This document shows, piece by piece, positions 10,193 to 21,010 of a stretch of 64,000 bases of DNA. The notes under the pieces were generated by a model. It had not been told where the DNA came from and did not search any database. It saw only the letters and a program-made list of their open reading frames with translations. A program made the translations under genes and the position numbers. The DNA is from Zasmidium citrigriseum (Eukaryota; Ascomycota; Dothideomycetes; Mycosphaerellales; Mycosphaerellaceae): contig NHNW01000001.1 of NCBI GenBank assembly GCA_002786025.1, positions 310,001-374,000 on the forward strand. The letters run 5' to 3'. Position 1 is the stretch's first letter. Every line of letters starts with the position of its first letter.

Positions 10193-10816
10193 ATGGGTTC
10201 CGACGACAAACTGCCCGCGTACACAGACGCTCTGGACCAAAAGTCGCAACCGATCCAGGTCCCAGACGAGGAAGGAACCCACACCATCTGGTTAACATTC
10301 ACCGGCGACTCGACCGTTTACGGGCCAACAACGATTCTCTTAGCCTCCAGCAGCACGTTCTTAGAGTTTCAAGTCAAGATCAAACAACGCTACCTCGAAA
10401 CCCGCTCGCTCAGCGCCGACAAGATCGCATTCATCTGGTCGACCTTCCTCGTCGAAGGCCCAACCTCCGCCTCAGATTACGACTGCAAACGCGACGCGGC
10501 GAACGGGTCATACCTCGACGAACACAACTGGGAGAGATTGAAACCGGAAATTCTCAACATCCCTCGGCCAGAGACGACCTCCGAGAAGCTCAAGAAGAAA
10601 AGACTCCAGAAATCTAGTGAGGGTCCATCGTCCGAACCTGCTACTCCAAGGTTGATTGTGAAGTTTTGCGATGTTGACTGGACGGAGAGACGGTCGGCGA
10701 AGAGTCCAGAGGTGTTGGAAAGGCAGCAGAAGGCCCATGAGAGGAACGAGAGGTCCTTCTTATTGCAGGGAAGGCATTTTCCGCCGCCGAGGATGTCGGA
10801 TTGTGTGGTGATGTGA
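10193..10816 (+). CDS. Predicted prenylated protein with CaaX box
   Basis: Single exon, 207 aa, start at the first ATG (GCATGG). The last four residues are CVVM, a canonical CaaX box; Met in the last position favours farnesylation, so a membrane-anchored cytosolic protein is expected. Residues ~28-100 (HTIWLTFTGDSTVYGPTTI... through ADKIAFIWSTFLVEGP) read as mixed beta-strands and helix of about ubiquitin-fold size. They are followed by a Lys-rich linker and a second strand-rich stretch. That arrangement recalls membrane-anchored ubiquitin-fold (MUB/UBL3) proteins, but sequence similarity is not obvious and the protein is longer. The CaaX box is seen directly; the fold is my inference. Confidence 0.65.
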   Translation: MGSDDKLPAYTDALDQKSQPIQVPDEEGTHTIWLTFTGDSTVYGPTTILLASSSTFLEFQVKIKQRYLETRSLSADKIAFIWSTFLVEGPTSASDYDCKRDAANGSYLDEHNWERLKPEILNIPRPETTSEKLKKKRLQKSSEGPSSEPATPRLIVKFCDVDWTERRSAKSPEVLERQQKAHERNERSFLLQGRHFPPPRMSDCVVM

Positions 10817-11050
10817 GGGATTCTATTACACACGCGAAAGGAACTCGTTTCCCAGTCCCTTCCTCTCTTGTCTTCTTCACGATTTTGCGACAGACGCTGT
10901 AAGTCATCCGAGACATCAGGAGTCGTCGACGCTGTCAGTCGCTGGCCCTGCGGTCAGTCAACATTCGTGGGAGCTGTTTGATCTGCATCAAATGGCGACG
11001 ACCTATCAGCAGAATAGCATCGACTGACTCCAACAATCGTATTGCTACTG

Positions 11051-11485
11051 TCACAAATCTCCGCCATCACCCAACAAGCCGCCGAGTGTAACCAGCCTTG
11101 AACATCTCCAGGCGTCCTGCTCATCTGTGAAGAAGTCAAACGTCGCAACCCCAGGCCTGGTGACTCCTAGTGGCAGCCCATTATACTCAAGACTGACAAA
11201 GCACTCCGCGTCGCAGTGATCTTTGACCTCCATTTTGATATCAATGATCTTGAGCGAGAATGTTGAATGCCTCTTGCACATCTTTTCGAACCAGGGGAGG
11301 AATTGTCCAAGCGTCATCGTGCCAGGAGGTTTATCGAGAAGGCCTGGCAAGGCATTGAAGTCTTGTGCGAAGTCGTGCCAAGGAGAAGACGCGATGTCAA
11401 AGGATTGAGCATTGGCGGCGTCAACGATGGAGTGGACGGTTGCGATCAAGTGTTGCTTGACTCTTTCGGTAGCCTTGCTCGCCAT
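11051..11485 (-). CDS. Small NTF2/SnoaL-like protein, hypothetical
   Basis: Single-exon frame of 144 aa starting at a good ATG. It begins with two helices, then PWHDFAQDFNALPG, a central helix (LGQFLPWFEKMCKRH), and alternating beta-strands (FSLKIIDIKMEVKDHCDAECFVSLEY). This layout is typical of NTF2-like fungal orphans. No catalytic His/Asp set can be asserted. The last ~20 residues (RLVTLGGLLGDGGDL) fit the fold less well and may be mis-spliced. Confidence 0.5.
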   Translation of the reverse strand: MASKATERVKQHLIATVHSIVDAANAQSFDIASSPWHDFAQDFNALPGLLDKPPGTMTLGQFLPWFEKMCKRHSTFSLKIIDIKMEVKDHCDAECFVSLEYNGLPLGVTRPGVATFDFFTDEQDAWRCSRLVTLGGLLGDGGDL

Positions 11486-12619
11486 TGAGATTGGAACATG
11501 ACGATTGGAGGATTGTGAGTTAACTCCTTTGTTCGATACGCTGCTCTGCTAGTTTAGAATATGCGATGTCTTCAAGACGAAGGTGGTTACGCTAGCGGTG
11601 TCCACATCAATACATGGATCGATGGATCATGCGGCGCGGGTCTTACTTCTTGCGGCGGCCGACGTTGTCCGGAAGCTGTTGGTGGTTCCGATACTGCAGT
11701 AGTGAGCTGCATCCACACTCTTCTCAACCAATTCGATCAATGCCATGCTTCGTGTTCGCTATTCGAAATACTAGACCTCATCAGCAGCTCAGTGATGAAT
11801 GAAAGGCATTGGATACCGTAGGTAGTGGAGCCAGGCAATATGCTGCTTCAAGTCAGCAACTAACATCCGCCTCGCCAACGCACCACCAGCACCAACGCCG
11901 CTGCATGCAATGTCCAGCCAGCGCCAGGAACAAGGATGTCTACCCCAAACCCCCAATCCCTCCACAAGGCTTGACTGGCGATTCATGGCACCAGACTTCG
12001 ACGGCCTCACGCCAGCGCATACTCCCGTTAGTTCTCACCAAAGCGCAGCGAATAGCACTGAAAGCGTGAAACAAGCAGGACCCGAATGTGCGGATGGCAC
12101 TAAGCAGCCGGGGCAGGATTCAGCAACAAGCGCTGCAAGCGGGCGGTTTCTTGTTTTTGCAGCGGCGCAGGGCTGAGAAAGGTGAGGTGTGTGTGGGCTC
12201 CGCGCACGCCGTCTCCGGCCACGCCGGCGGGAAGCTTGCGAGCAGGTGCATCGGGCCGGCGGCTGAGGAGATGTGAATGGATTCCTTCCCGCTTTCCGAA
12301 GGAGAAGAAACAAAAGCAATTGATGTTTGAGCTGCTGGCCAGAGGCTGTCTCTCATGTCGGACAGTGGTAAATGAAATGGGTCTGCGTCTCGTTCGCAAT
12401 GCCGCGTTGCTTCGCGACCTGAGTCCTTGGATATTTGCATAAGAACCCCGAGCATGTCACATTATGTACATGGAGTGGAATAAGGCAATCAGGACTGCCT
12501 GAGGTGAGCAAGGCACCTTCTTCCTGCACGAGTATCTTCAACGCCCCGTGCTTTCTATCGCAGCAATATCCCCACCTTCTTTACTACGCCGAAACTCCTC
12601 GCTCTTTTTCGCGATCCCT
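11486..12619. other. Intergenic, 1.1 kb, no gene supported
   Basis: Overlapping short ORFs in all frames (60-120 codons) with no domain, consistent splice chain or repeat. It lies between a minus-strand gene start and the 3' end of the GGC1 gene, so it must include the promoter of the NTF2-like gene. No tRNA or other structured RNA seen. Confidence 0.45.
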
Positions 12620-13607
12620 TTACATCATCTTGTTGAAGGCTGGAATCAAGGTCTGCGCCAGCCAGAAAGAGAAGGTGAGCTTAGGTCCAGTCATCAATAG
12701 CTTCGGCACCAATCCCTTGAAGAAGGCCGAGAATCCTTCATGGCGGGCCATATCCGTGATGATCTTGACACCCGATCGCTTGACCTCGAAGTTTTGATTT
12801 TGAATACGGGTCTTGACGACATCCAGAGGTGCCGAGACGATGAGGGAGGCGCTGGATCCAGCAATGGATGCGACAAAGTTCTGGAACCAGGTGGCCGAGT
12901 TGTAGTCCTGCAGGGCGAAAAGGTATTGTTTGGCTGCAGCAGACCCGCCGAAGAGCGCGAATGATCCGGGAGCGTTACGTGCTGCCGTCCAGCCCCAGCC
13001 GCGGTACAAGCCAAAGCCCTCGTCGGCGACAATCTTGAGCACGCCTCGTCCCCTGAAAGCCTCTGGGTTTGTCTGTCTCTTGATCTTCAACACATCCAAT
13101 GGCAACAAGACGATCTCGCCAATGCCAATCAAAGATCCGGCAGTCGCGTGCATGATGGCCTTGCCGTTGCCCTTTCCAAACGCCCGGTCAAACGACTCGC
13201 CATGGTGCTTGGCCAGGTAGTCCCTGACGAATGGCTGTCCACCGTACTTGTATACTCGCTGCAGGACTTTGTATGCTGCTGCGTAGCCGAGACCGGGGAA
13301 GAGGGAGAAGAATCGGCGGACGACGGGGTCGTTGGCGGACTTGCGGAAGATGACCTCGTTCAGTTGCGATGCGCTGGTGACTCGGCCTTGGTTGGACATG
13401 AGACGCTTGGCGATGGTGTCGACGGGGTGGAAGACGATGAGCTCGGCGATACCCGCGCTGCCTGACGTCTGAATATCAGTATATATTGTCAATCTGTGGA
13501 CATTCTGGTGGTGGTATACCAGCTCCCAAAATTCGGGCAGCGGTCGACTCCCTCTCCGTGTTGGCGGCCGAGCCCTTGCCCTTCGGCGCTGGTATTGACG
13601 GCGACAT
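12620..13607 (-). CDS. GGC1: Mitochondrial GTP/GDP carrier
   Basis: Exons 13607-13520 and 13461-12620 joined over a 58-nt intron (GTATAC donor, GTCAG acceptor) give 309 aa, the usual size of a six-helix mitochondrial carrier. Three repeats carry the signature P-x-[DE]-x-x-[KR]: HPVDTIAKR, LPLDVLKIKR and APLDVVKTRI. The sequence follows yeast Ggc1/Yhm1 closely (FPGLGYAAAYKVLQRVYKYG; GSLIGIGEIVLLPLDVLKIK; YRGWGWTAARNAPGSFALFG). Ggc1 exchanges cytosolic GTP-for-matrix GDP across the inner membrane and affects mitochondrial iron and genome maintenance. The start codon comes from the short first exon, which restores ARILGAGSAGIAEL. Confidence 0.92.
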
Positions 13608-14125
13608 GGCGATCGTGTGCGATTAATCCAATTGGCAATGCAGACCCAGCGATTGACGGCAGCAACGAGTGGAAGAGGGAGCCAAGAGTGTTGTCGGGCA
13701 CGCGATGAGAGACAAAATCCCGCTGAAGCTCAGAAAGTCCAAAAAGCTTCCTCTGCGCACAGACCGTCTCGCGACATTCACCTCGACACCTCGGCCAGGA
13801 TCTTTCGTATCTCCGACTTCCATACGCTCTTTTCCATCTTGGCAGCCTCGCGTTCTTCTAGCCTACCTAGTCTGCCCTGCGGTCCGTCGCAGGTCATAGG
13901 AGCTGATGCATCCTTCATCCAGTATCGACTGCGCCGATGACAGGTTTGAGTTTGAGCTGATCCAATCCGACGACGGTCTTGAGGTACCATCCTGGCGTAC
14001 TTCCCACTAGGAACCGGATACACCTCACTTAAGTACCGTTGCGTTTCCTGTATTCCTCTCCACATCGATCTATACCTCCCTCTTTGCAGTGTCACAACTC
14101 TCCTACCATTCCCATCTCTCCCAAC
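13608..14125. promoter_or_regulatory. Divergent promoter, GGC1 / AhpD-like gene
   Basis: 518 bp between two divergent ATGs. Pyrimidine-rich tracts precede the plus-strand start (14041-14125), as is common upstream of fungal starts. Shadow ORFs only. Confidence 0.45.
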
Positions 14126-14784
14126 ATGGCACCTCGCTACCCTCCAACCCCAGCCTCTCAATGGCCCGAAGATTACAGACCCTACGCCGAATGGACCGAA
14201 GAACGGGTAGCCCCCGTCTTGGGCCCGAATGGACAAACATTCACCTACCTCAACGCCAACGGCGGACTTGAAGGACCCTTCCCTGTTCTGATCGCTTCCA
14301 AAGAAGTAGGAAAGGGCATCTCCCAGGCTATAGAGAAGTTTGCGACTCTGGAACAGATTCCAAAAGATGTCAAAGAAGTTGCCATTTTGACGGTTGGGTA
14401 TGTATCTTCGGCGTCAATCTGTGAGGAGGGGTTGAGTATTGACTGCTTGGTAGTGCGAAGTTTGATGCCAAATTCGAACAATACGCCCACTACAACATCG
14501 CCATCAAAACCGCCGGTCTCACACACGAACAATGTGTGGCTATGAAAGCTGGGAAGAGACCAGAAGGTCTAAGTCCTGGTGCAGCGGCGGCGTATAATGC
14601 TTCTTACCATCTCGTCAACAAGCCCGGGCCGCTACCACAGCATCTTTACGATGCGTGTGTGGAGGAACTCGGCAAGGAGGCGACACTGCTCCTGACGCAC
14701 TACGTGGCCATGTATTGCTACATGTGCGTTTTGATGAATGCGATGGATGTGCCTTTGCCAGAGGGGATTGAGATGCCCGTGTGA
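14126..14784 (+). CDS. AhpD-like / carboxymuconolactone decarboxylase-fold protein
   Basis: Exons 14126-14397 and 14454-14784 (56-nt intron, GTATGT donor, GGTAG acceptor) give 200 aa. The helical AhpD/CMD fold is recognisable: IPKDVKEVAILTV, then KFEQYAHYNIAIKTAGLTHEQ, then LLTHYVAMYCYMCVLMNAMDVPLPEG. Bacterial AhpD has a CxxC redox pair at the start of its active-site helix; here that position reads AKFDAKFEQYAHYN, so a thiol-redox role is not supported. Fungal relatives are mostly uncharacterised. A related gene lies at the right edge of the window (63556). Confidence 0.8.
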
Positions 14785-14960
14785 TTGGAGTAAAATTGAA
14801 TGCTTTGAATACGCTATGCAGTCAGTGTGGCAACCAATGCCATTGGGGTATCATACAAATCATCCAGTGCGTCTTTGTCCAGAACACTTGTCACTACCAG
14901 GAACGACTGGTCTGCTCCCTGACAAGTCCATCTGCCTTTCTCCGACCATGCTTCAATCCA

Positions 14961-16139
14961 TCAAAGAGCCGAATTCGGGGGCTGAGTGCTGGTGGCACTG
15001 CCAGGCGTGGTCGGACTGGTCGCTGAGCCGCTCGTAACTGCTTTGCTCTTCCTCCGCGCAGCCTTCTTGCTTCCACTCTTGCTATCCTTTCCCTTCTCCT
15101 TGTTCGACGCCTTCGCCTCAGTGAACACAGCAGGTGGAGTTGGTGCTTTGTCGGCCTTTGGCGACGCCACACGAGATGTCTCGGCAGACTCCTTCTCAGC
15201 CTTTGCTTTCGCCGCCGCCGCCTCTTCATCCGCTCTGCGCTTCTTAATCGCAGCCGTCGAGGCGGAGAAGCGAAAGTTTCCAGGCTCACCCAGCAGTGGA
15301 TTCTCATCGATGTAGTCGTCAGCGAACTGAACCGCGTCTAGGAGAGACTTGTTGAGCAGCTGGATGTTCTTGAAGTTACCTGATGCTGAAGCACCACCCG
15401 CCTGCGACTCTGGCTGCACTGATCCAGACCGTAGTGACTGCTCCTCCGCGCCGGGTGCCAGGCTGCCCTCTCGTGACCGAGCTGGTGTTCCTGGTACTGA
15501 AAGTGAAGTGGTGGGTTTCTGTGTCCGAGGAAGGTAGTGGAAGCCAGCAGCGGGCGTGTACCGTGGCAGACTGCCGGCGACGTCGTAGAACTTGTTCAAG
15601 CTGGCCGCAGTCATGAGAAGACGATTCGACATGATGTCGAAGACGCTGGGCGCTTGCATGATATTCTCGCCCACGATGTAGTATGTGCCAAGAATGGTGA
15701 GATCCCACGTGTCTCTCCCATCCGGACCTTTCTCGACGATGACGTGCGGCGGCCGCACATAAGGCGCATCCTCGACACGTGTGCGCTCTTGCTTGCGAAT
15801 GACAAAGACGCCAGTCGTCACGCCTTGGGCGGCAAGCTCCTTGTTTTCCACGGGCTGTGGGGTCTCCACAATCATGAACTCGAGGCCTGGCCTCCTCCGG
15901 AGTGTGTCTTCAAATCGCTGGCGGTTGTTGCTCGTTTCCCACATGTCAAAGTTGCGTTGCGCCTGGTCCAGCAGCAAGCCGTTCTTGCTGGTCCAGTCGA
16001 AGAACGGCGATTCCGAAAAGTAGCGATGAATGAAGTTCTCGTCCATGTGCTTGCCACCCGTGCTCAACCACCACTGGATCATGTCCGGGCGATGGTGGAT
16101 CGTGTCGTCCAGGGGCTTGGGCAGCATGGTGGTGGCCAT
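14961..16139 (-). CDS. med6: Mediator complex subunit 6
   Basis: Single exon, 392 aa from the ATG at 16139. The frame is open further upstream to 16253, but Med6 proteins start close to the PLD motif, so the downstream ATG (MATTMLPKPLDD) is preferred. The Med6 core is clear: HRYFSESPFFDWTSKNGLL, then EDTLRRRPGLEFMIVE, VIRKQERTR, TILGTYYIVGENIMQAPSVF. The C-terminal ~200 residues are low-complexity and Lys/Ala/Ser-rich with basic clusters. Med6 sits in the Mediator head module and bridges gene-specific activators to RNA polymerase II. Confidence 0.92.
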   Translation of the reverse strand: MATTMLPKPLDDTIHHRPDMIQWWLSTGGKHMDENFIHRYFSESPFFDWTSKNGLLLDQAQRNFDMWETSNNRQRFEDTLRRRPGLEFMIVETPQPVENKELAAQGVTTGVFVIRKQERTRVEDAPYVRPPHVIVEKGPDGRDTWDLTILGTYYIVGENIMQAPSVFDIMSNRLLMTAASLNKFYDVAGSLPRYTPAAGFHYLPRTQKPTTSLSVPGTPARSREGSLAPGAEEQSLRSGSVQPESQAGGASASGNFKNIQLLNKSLLDAVQFADDYIDENPLLGEPGNFRFSASTAAIKKRRADEEAAAAKAKAEKESAETSRVASPKADKAPTPPAVFTEAKASNKEKGKDSKSGSKKAARRKSKAVTSGSATSPTTPGSATSTQPPNSAL

Positions 16140-16645
16140 GATGGAGGTTGGGAGGACGTGTTGTTGGTGGGATGCTGTAGCCAGTCGCTGATCCCGATAG
16201 TCGAAAAAGTCTCGTCGCCCAAGAACCGACAGATCCTCGATCTTCCTGAGCAAGTCGCCTCGAGCCTCCTTCGTAGTCTACTCCGATGGCGTGAAGATCC
16301 GGCCAGGAACCCGACCAGAGAAGCGGTCCAGAGTGCGAGCGACAAGTCTGACGGATGACGCCGACCAGAAGTTGATGGTGTTTGGGTGTGTTGTCTTTGT
16401 TTTGTGTTGAAGTGGAACTGCAAGTGAAGACATGCCGGCAGCTCGCTTGTCCCGCGCTTCGGTCCGCCACATCCGAAAAGTCAATTCAATGCAAGTCGCG
16501 CATGTGATGGAACGTCTGCCGATTCGCCCCGGCGGCAGCATTATCGGGATCCTGTCCTGCTGCTGCAACATTGACGACCGACTTGCGTTGCCAATCCATG
16601 AAGCTCTCCGCCTGATCATTTCCCCGAGGCAATTTCTCCGCCGCC
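16140..16645. promoter_or_regulatory. Divergent promoter, med6 / SDR
   Basis: About 500 bp between divergent starts. The frames open through it are extensions of med6 or shadows. No repeat or RNA gene seen. Confidence 0.45.
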
Positions 16646-17812
16646 ATGGCGGACTCCAAGGTCCCGCGAGCCCCCAAGTTCCCTACCCACAACGCTCCGC
16701 GCGTCTGGTTCTTGACCTGTGCCAACAGCCCCATCGGCATCTCGCTGTGCAGACATCTGTTGGCTCATGGCGACTACGTGACGGCCGGCGTGCAGCCCGT
16801 GGAGTTTGAGAAAGAAGCCGAGAGGAGCCAGGACTTCAAGGACTTTCTCGAAGAGTTGGCATCGCCGTCTACCGTGAATGGGAGTGAAGATGGAGGCAGG
16901 AGGGAGAGCTTCAGTGAGAAGGACAGGGGAAAGGCAGAGAAGCAAGAGCGAGAGAAAGAGCTATGGCGCAGTCGACTACGGGTCGTGGCCTTGGATGTGA
17001 GGATCATGGGACAGTGCCAGTCAGCCGTGGCTGAGGCCGTACGCTGCTTTGGACGGATCGATATCCTCTTCTGTGCCCATTCCGAGGTCGTTGTTGGGAC
17101 TGTAGAGGAGTTGTCCCAGACCCCTCGCACTCTCAGTCTGGTAAAAGACCAATTCGAGACCAACTTCTTCGGACCCGTCAATGCCATCAAGGCTACTCTT
17201 CCCATCTTCCGATCCAAGAAGAATGGACACATTGTGCTGCTAACTGCTATAACTGGGCATCTAGGTACTCCCGGACTCAGCATGTACTGTGCCAGCCAGT
17301 GGGCCATCGAAGGATATTGCGACAGCCTGGCGTACGAGATCGCCCCGTTCAACATCAAGATGACCATTGTACAGCCCAACATGGAGGTCAACGTCTTGAC
17401 GCATCGCATCACTTCCGCTCCCCCAATGGCCTGCTATACGGAAGAGAACAATCCCGCCCCGCTTTCTCGAAACATCCTATCCTCGCTTCTGGACAGGATC
17501 GATGGCTCGGCCGAGCCAGTGACTGGAGACCAGCTGCATTCGAACGAAGTCACCAGCCTGTACCCGCCGCTCAGCAAGGGCATGAAGGAACGCTTGGTCG
17601 CTGAGACTGTCCATGCAGTGGCTGCGATTGGTGGTCACGACAATCCTCCGGCCCGGCATATCGTAGGAGTTGAGGGCGTCACCACAGTAAAGGAAAAGCT
17701 CAAGACTGTCAGCGAGGAACTGGAAGAGTTTGTCGAATGCAGCGCCGCTGCTGACATCGAGAAGGCGGAAGACATGCAGACGCCCTCGCAGCTCGTCACC
17801 ATCAATGGCTGA
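16646..17812 (+). CDS. Short-chain dehydrogenase-like protein, degenerate active site
   Basis: Single exon, 388 aa. A Rossmann SDR layout is visible: strand 1 and a modified nucleotide loop (FLTCANSPIG, residues ~22-31, in place of TGxxxGIG), a strand ending in D (VVALDV, ~113-118), FETNFFG with the conserved Asn173, and SMYCASQWAIEG with Tyr214. The catalytic Lys of YxxxK is Gln218. The residue 13 positions before Tyr, normally Ser, is Ala201 (LLTAITGH). A highly charged insert of about 50 residues (~55-108) separates strands 2 and 3. The protein may be a pseudoenzyme or a divergent reductase. Confidence 0.75.
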   Translation: MADSKVPRAPKFPTHNAPRVWFLTCANSPIGISLCRHLLAHGDYVTAGVQPVEFEKEAERSQDFKDFLEELASPSTVNGSEDGGRRESFSEKDRGKAEKQEREKELWRSRLRVVALDVRIMGQCQSAVAEAVRCFGRIDILFCAHSEVVVGTVEELSQTPRTLSLVKDQFETNFFGPVNAIKATLPIFRSKKNGHIVLLTAITGHLGTPGLSMYCASQWAIEGYCDSLAYEIAPFNIKMTIVQPNMEVNVLTHRITSAPPMACYTEENNPAPLSRNILSSLLDRIDGSAEPVTGDQLHSNEVTSLYPPLSKGMKERLVAETVHAVAAIGGHDNPPARHIVGVEGVTTVKEKLKTVSEELEEFVECSAAADIEKAEDMQTPSQLVTING

Positions 17813-18390
17813 CGGTATCTGACGGGACAGACTTGAGCGGCTCAAGGCTTTCTTACACTGGACTTTAACTCTGATATCCGATCTTCCGAGCACCTCTATC
17901 GACTTCTCGAAACGCTACCGCAAGGCCTTGTCGTGCGTCCTCATGCCTTGCGAAACACCATCATCGGCACGTTGACGAGTCGACAACCCCAAGGGCCGGC
18001 TTGCCCTCGCTGCAACATTTGATCTTCCGACGACGATCTTCGCAACTCAATCTCGAAGCCAAGCCGGTCGGGTCGTGACGACGCGCATCGTGGCGTCACG
18101 AAACGTGGAGAGACTTTCCCCACCTTTTGCGGACGCTAGCCATCGCATCCTAGAGACGTTGCCCCCCCATTCCCAGGTTCCCAACCAGCTCCGTTCAACT
18201 CTACCACACGAGACATACACGTGCTGCTCGAATCTGTTCCACTGCCGAAGCGAATCGACGAAGACATTCCCGCCGTTCGATCACACCAGCACCACCACGC
18301 CGAATGACCATGGAGCGGGGTTGAAAGCCATTTAGAGAAGGCCCGAATACGCACTTGACGGCTGAGACACGGTGCTTCTCCGGGTCAGAC
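17813..18390. other. Intergenic upstream of the Zn2Cys6 gene
   Basis: 578 bp. The frame of the downstream gene is open a little upstream of its ATG but without another ATG. Pyrimidine-rich stretches at 18160-18300 are compatible with a promoter. Confidence 0.45.
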
Positions 18391-20512
18391 ATGGCTGTAG
18401 AAGGACAGGCTGCGCCGGCGATGCCGCCAGTGTCCATTGGAGTTAGCAAGAGCACGGAGAGCAACAATTCACAAACGAAGCAGCTGCGACGAGCATGTGA
18501 TTGCTGCCGCAAGAGGAAGGTCAAGTGCGACGGTGAAGAGCCTTGCAGTCCTTGCAAGAAGGCTTCAATACGATGTGCATACCTACAACCTCCCAAGAAG
18601 AAGGGACCAAAGGGTTTGCGGAGTGCCAGAGTCCTTCATGCGCTTCGAAGGATAGACGACACAGCATCGGCCAGTCCGACCAGCCCTATCAGCCCAGATG
18701 GTCAAGGACATGGACCGTTTGGCAACTGGCAATGGGGTGCCAATGGTGGTCCATACCATTCGCATGCCACTGCATCCCAATCGCCTGAATCGATGTATGG
18801 CGTCCAGACGAGTGTCGCGCCCGACCAGCATCCCTACTATCAGCAAATGCCCACGTCGATGCCACATCCACCACCACAAGTACCGCATCAACAGCCTTCA
18901 GCATTCAAGCGCGAGCCTCAGGCCCAATACAGCTGGTTGTCTGCGCAAGGCTCCGTATCAACGCATAGTGAAGGCATCCCACGTATGACGTCGCCCGCAT
19001 CTACTGAAGGCCACAGCCAACGGCCACTCGTTGGAGACTTCTTGCCATACGTGCATCTGTTCTTCAACCACATGTTCGCCATAATGCCAATCATCGACCG
19101 AAACATCTACCTTGACGCAAACTTCTACGCGAATCCTGGCCACATGAATTCGGACATGTACTGCTTCCTGTGCGCTTTGTGTGCAGCCACGGTTGTTCAG
19201 CTCGACGAATCGATCCCACAGCCGCCATCTCCGCATCCCTCCAAGCGTGCCGACCATTTGTTTGCTGAAGAATGCTTGCGGGAGCGGAGGACATACGATT
19301 ACGTTGAGAGCATGTCCACCTTGAGCATCATGACCTCCTTCTTCTTGTTCGCTTACTACGGAAATCACGAGCGCCATCTACAGGCTTGGCACTACCTGCA
19401 AGAAAGCATCACATTCGCCGAGAACCTCAATATGGACGATGAAGCCTCATACGAGAAGGTAGATCCGGTTGAGATGCAGTGGCGGCGACGACTTTATTGG
19501 CTGCTCTTCATCACGGAGCGTGCATATGCTGTCCAGAGGCGAAAACACACCAGACTGCATGCATCTGTTGCACTGCCATCCGTCTTCGAGAGTGAAGACC
19601 CGCAGCTCTTGAACGGCTTTGTGAACTTGGCGAATTTGTTCAGCGCAGTCGACGAGTCTTTCGTAAGCGCATGGCGTGGCTCTAGAAGAGCGAGCTTGTG
19701 TGACGAGGCGTGGCTGGCGAAGACTCAGAAGCAGCTTGACGCCACGGCCCACGCAGTAGGCTTGGGCGAGCTCACCGAAACGCAGCACTTGGACATCAGC
19801 GTGACACGAGAGTGGCTCCATGTGCTTGCTTGGCAAATGGGAGTGTCGAATGGCCTTATCTGGGGCCAGGGCGAAGCCAATCTGAGGCTGGACTATCCTG
19901 TGGAGCTGGCTCGGAAGGTGGTTGAGATCACATCGAAGGCGAATCAACAGGCTCTTGACAGCCACGGCATTGGGATGGTGAGTCAGGTAACAGAGTCGTA
20001 TGCGAGTGGAGACTAACAACATGCAGGAGCAGAAGCTCTCTGACATTGCTGGCTGTCTGGCCGACGTATTGAAGTGCACCGCTGGCGACAACTCTGCAAC
20101 TTTCCTCGAAGGCAAGCAATATCTTGACATTCTCCTGAGCAAGCTCTCCACCATGCGAGGTAAAGAATCACGGTACCTGAAACCACTGATGTCGAAGATG
20201 GAAGGCTTGATGGGGTACGAACTCAACACGGCCACCTTACCACTGCCCAGCGAGCCTCAGCAGGCCTTCACATCCACGATGCAGATTCCGGCTATTTTTG
20301 CGCCTTCTTCACCACGCTGGTCTATGACGGATTCCGTATCGATGCTGCGTACCCTGTCGATGACTGGAGGGCTCGGCATGCCGGGTATCTCAGCGCCACA
20401 AGAAGACTGGGATCAACGTAGGCCTAGCGGACGTGTCTTGGACGAAGAGGAATTGGAAATGCTGCAGCCGTGGCTCACAAACGCAGCGGCCCAGCAATCT
20501 ATGCCGGCTTGA
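18391..20512 (+). CDS. Zn2Cys6 transcription factor
   Basis: Exons 18391-19977 and 20027-20512 (49-nt intron: GTGAGT donor, GACTAAC branch, ATGCAG acceptor) give 690 aa. The N-terminal zinc cluster has exact spacing C-x2-C-x6-C-x5-C-x2-C-x6-C (ACDCCRKRKVKC...PCSPCKKASIRC, residues ~33-60). It is followed by the basic linker KKKGPKGLRSARV. A Pro/Gln/His-rich region precedes the fungal-specific middle homology region (from ~FLPYVHLFFNHMFAIMPII). The KGPKG linker is also seen in sugar-responsive regulators such as AmyR/Mal-type factors, which only hints at carbon metabolism. Nuclear; binding sites likely CGG triplets. No obvious target cluster adjoins it. Confidence 0.88.
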
Positions 20513-21010
20513 TGGTAGGAGTTTCCAGTGCTGCATTGAGGAGCAATGCTAATGAGCTGCACTTGAGCAATGCAAGTACATATGTGCAGCGTACATCCCG
20601 CAGATACCCATTATTGAAGAGCAGGGGCTTTAGCCCTAAGTGTTGCATAACGACTCTTTCCTGTTAGGGTCTCTCCAAGCCCGGTGATATCAACAAGGGA
20701 GCTGCCTGGAACAACCGCAAAGTTCCGATCTCGACTGGCCAGGATGCTCGTTACGGCTTATCGAGCCGTGTACGAAAGCTGCTGGGATCTTACTCAAGCA
20801 CCATTGTCACCAGGAGCTGTGATGTTTTGTCAGGTGCTTACTACAGCAACTTCGGCTTGATGCCTGAGGCCTCAAGCATTGAAAGCAGAACTACAAAAAC
20901 AACACGACGATGCCGTCTTTAACCAAACGACTGAAAGCATGCAAAAGTTGTTCTCGCAATCCGTACGACGAACTCAATTCTTTACAAGGAACTTTCATTC
21001 AACCGGTATC
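20513..21010. other. Intergenic
   Basis: About 500 bp between tandem plus-strand genes; presumed terminator of the Zn2Cys6 gene and promoter of the SnoaL-like gene. No other feature seen. Confidence 0.45.

Noticed and set aside
15537..16358. Plus-strand ORF of 273 codons
   Set aside because: Antisense shadow of med6, whose protein family is unambiguous.
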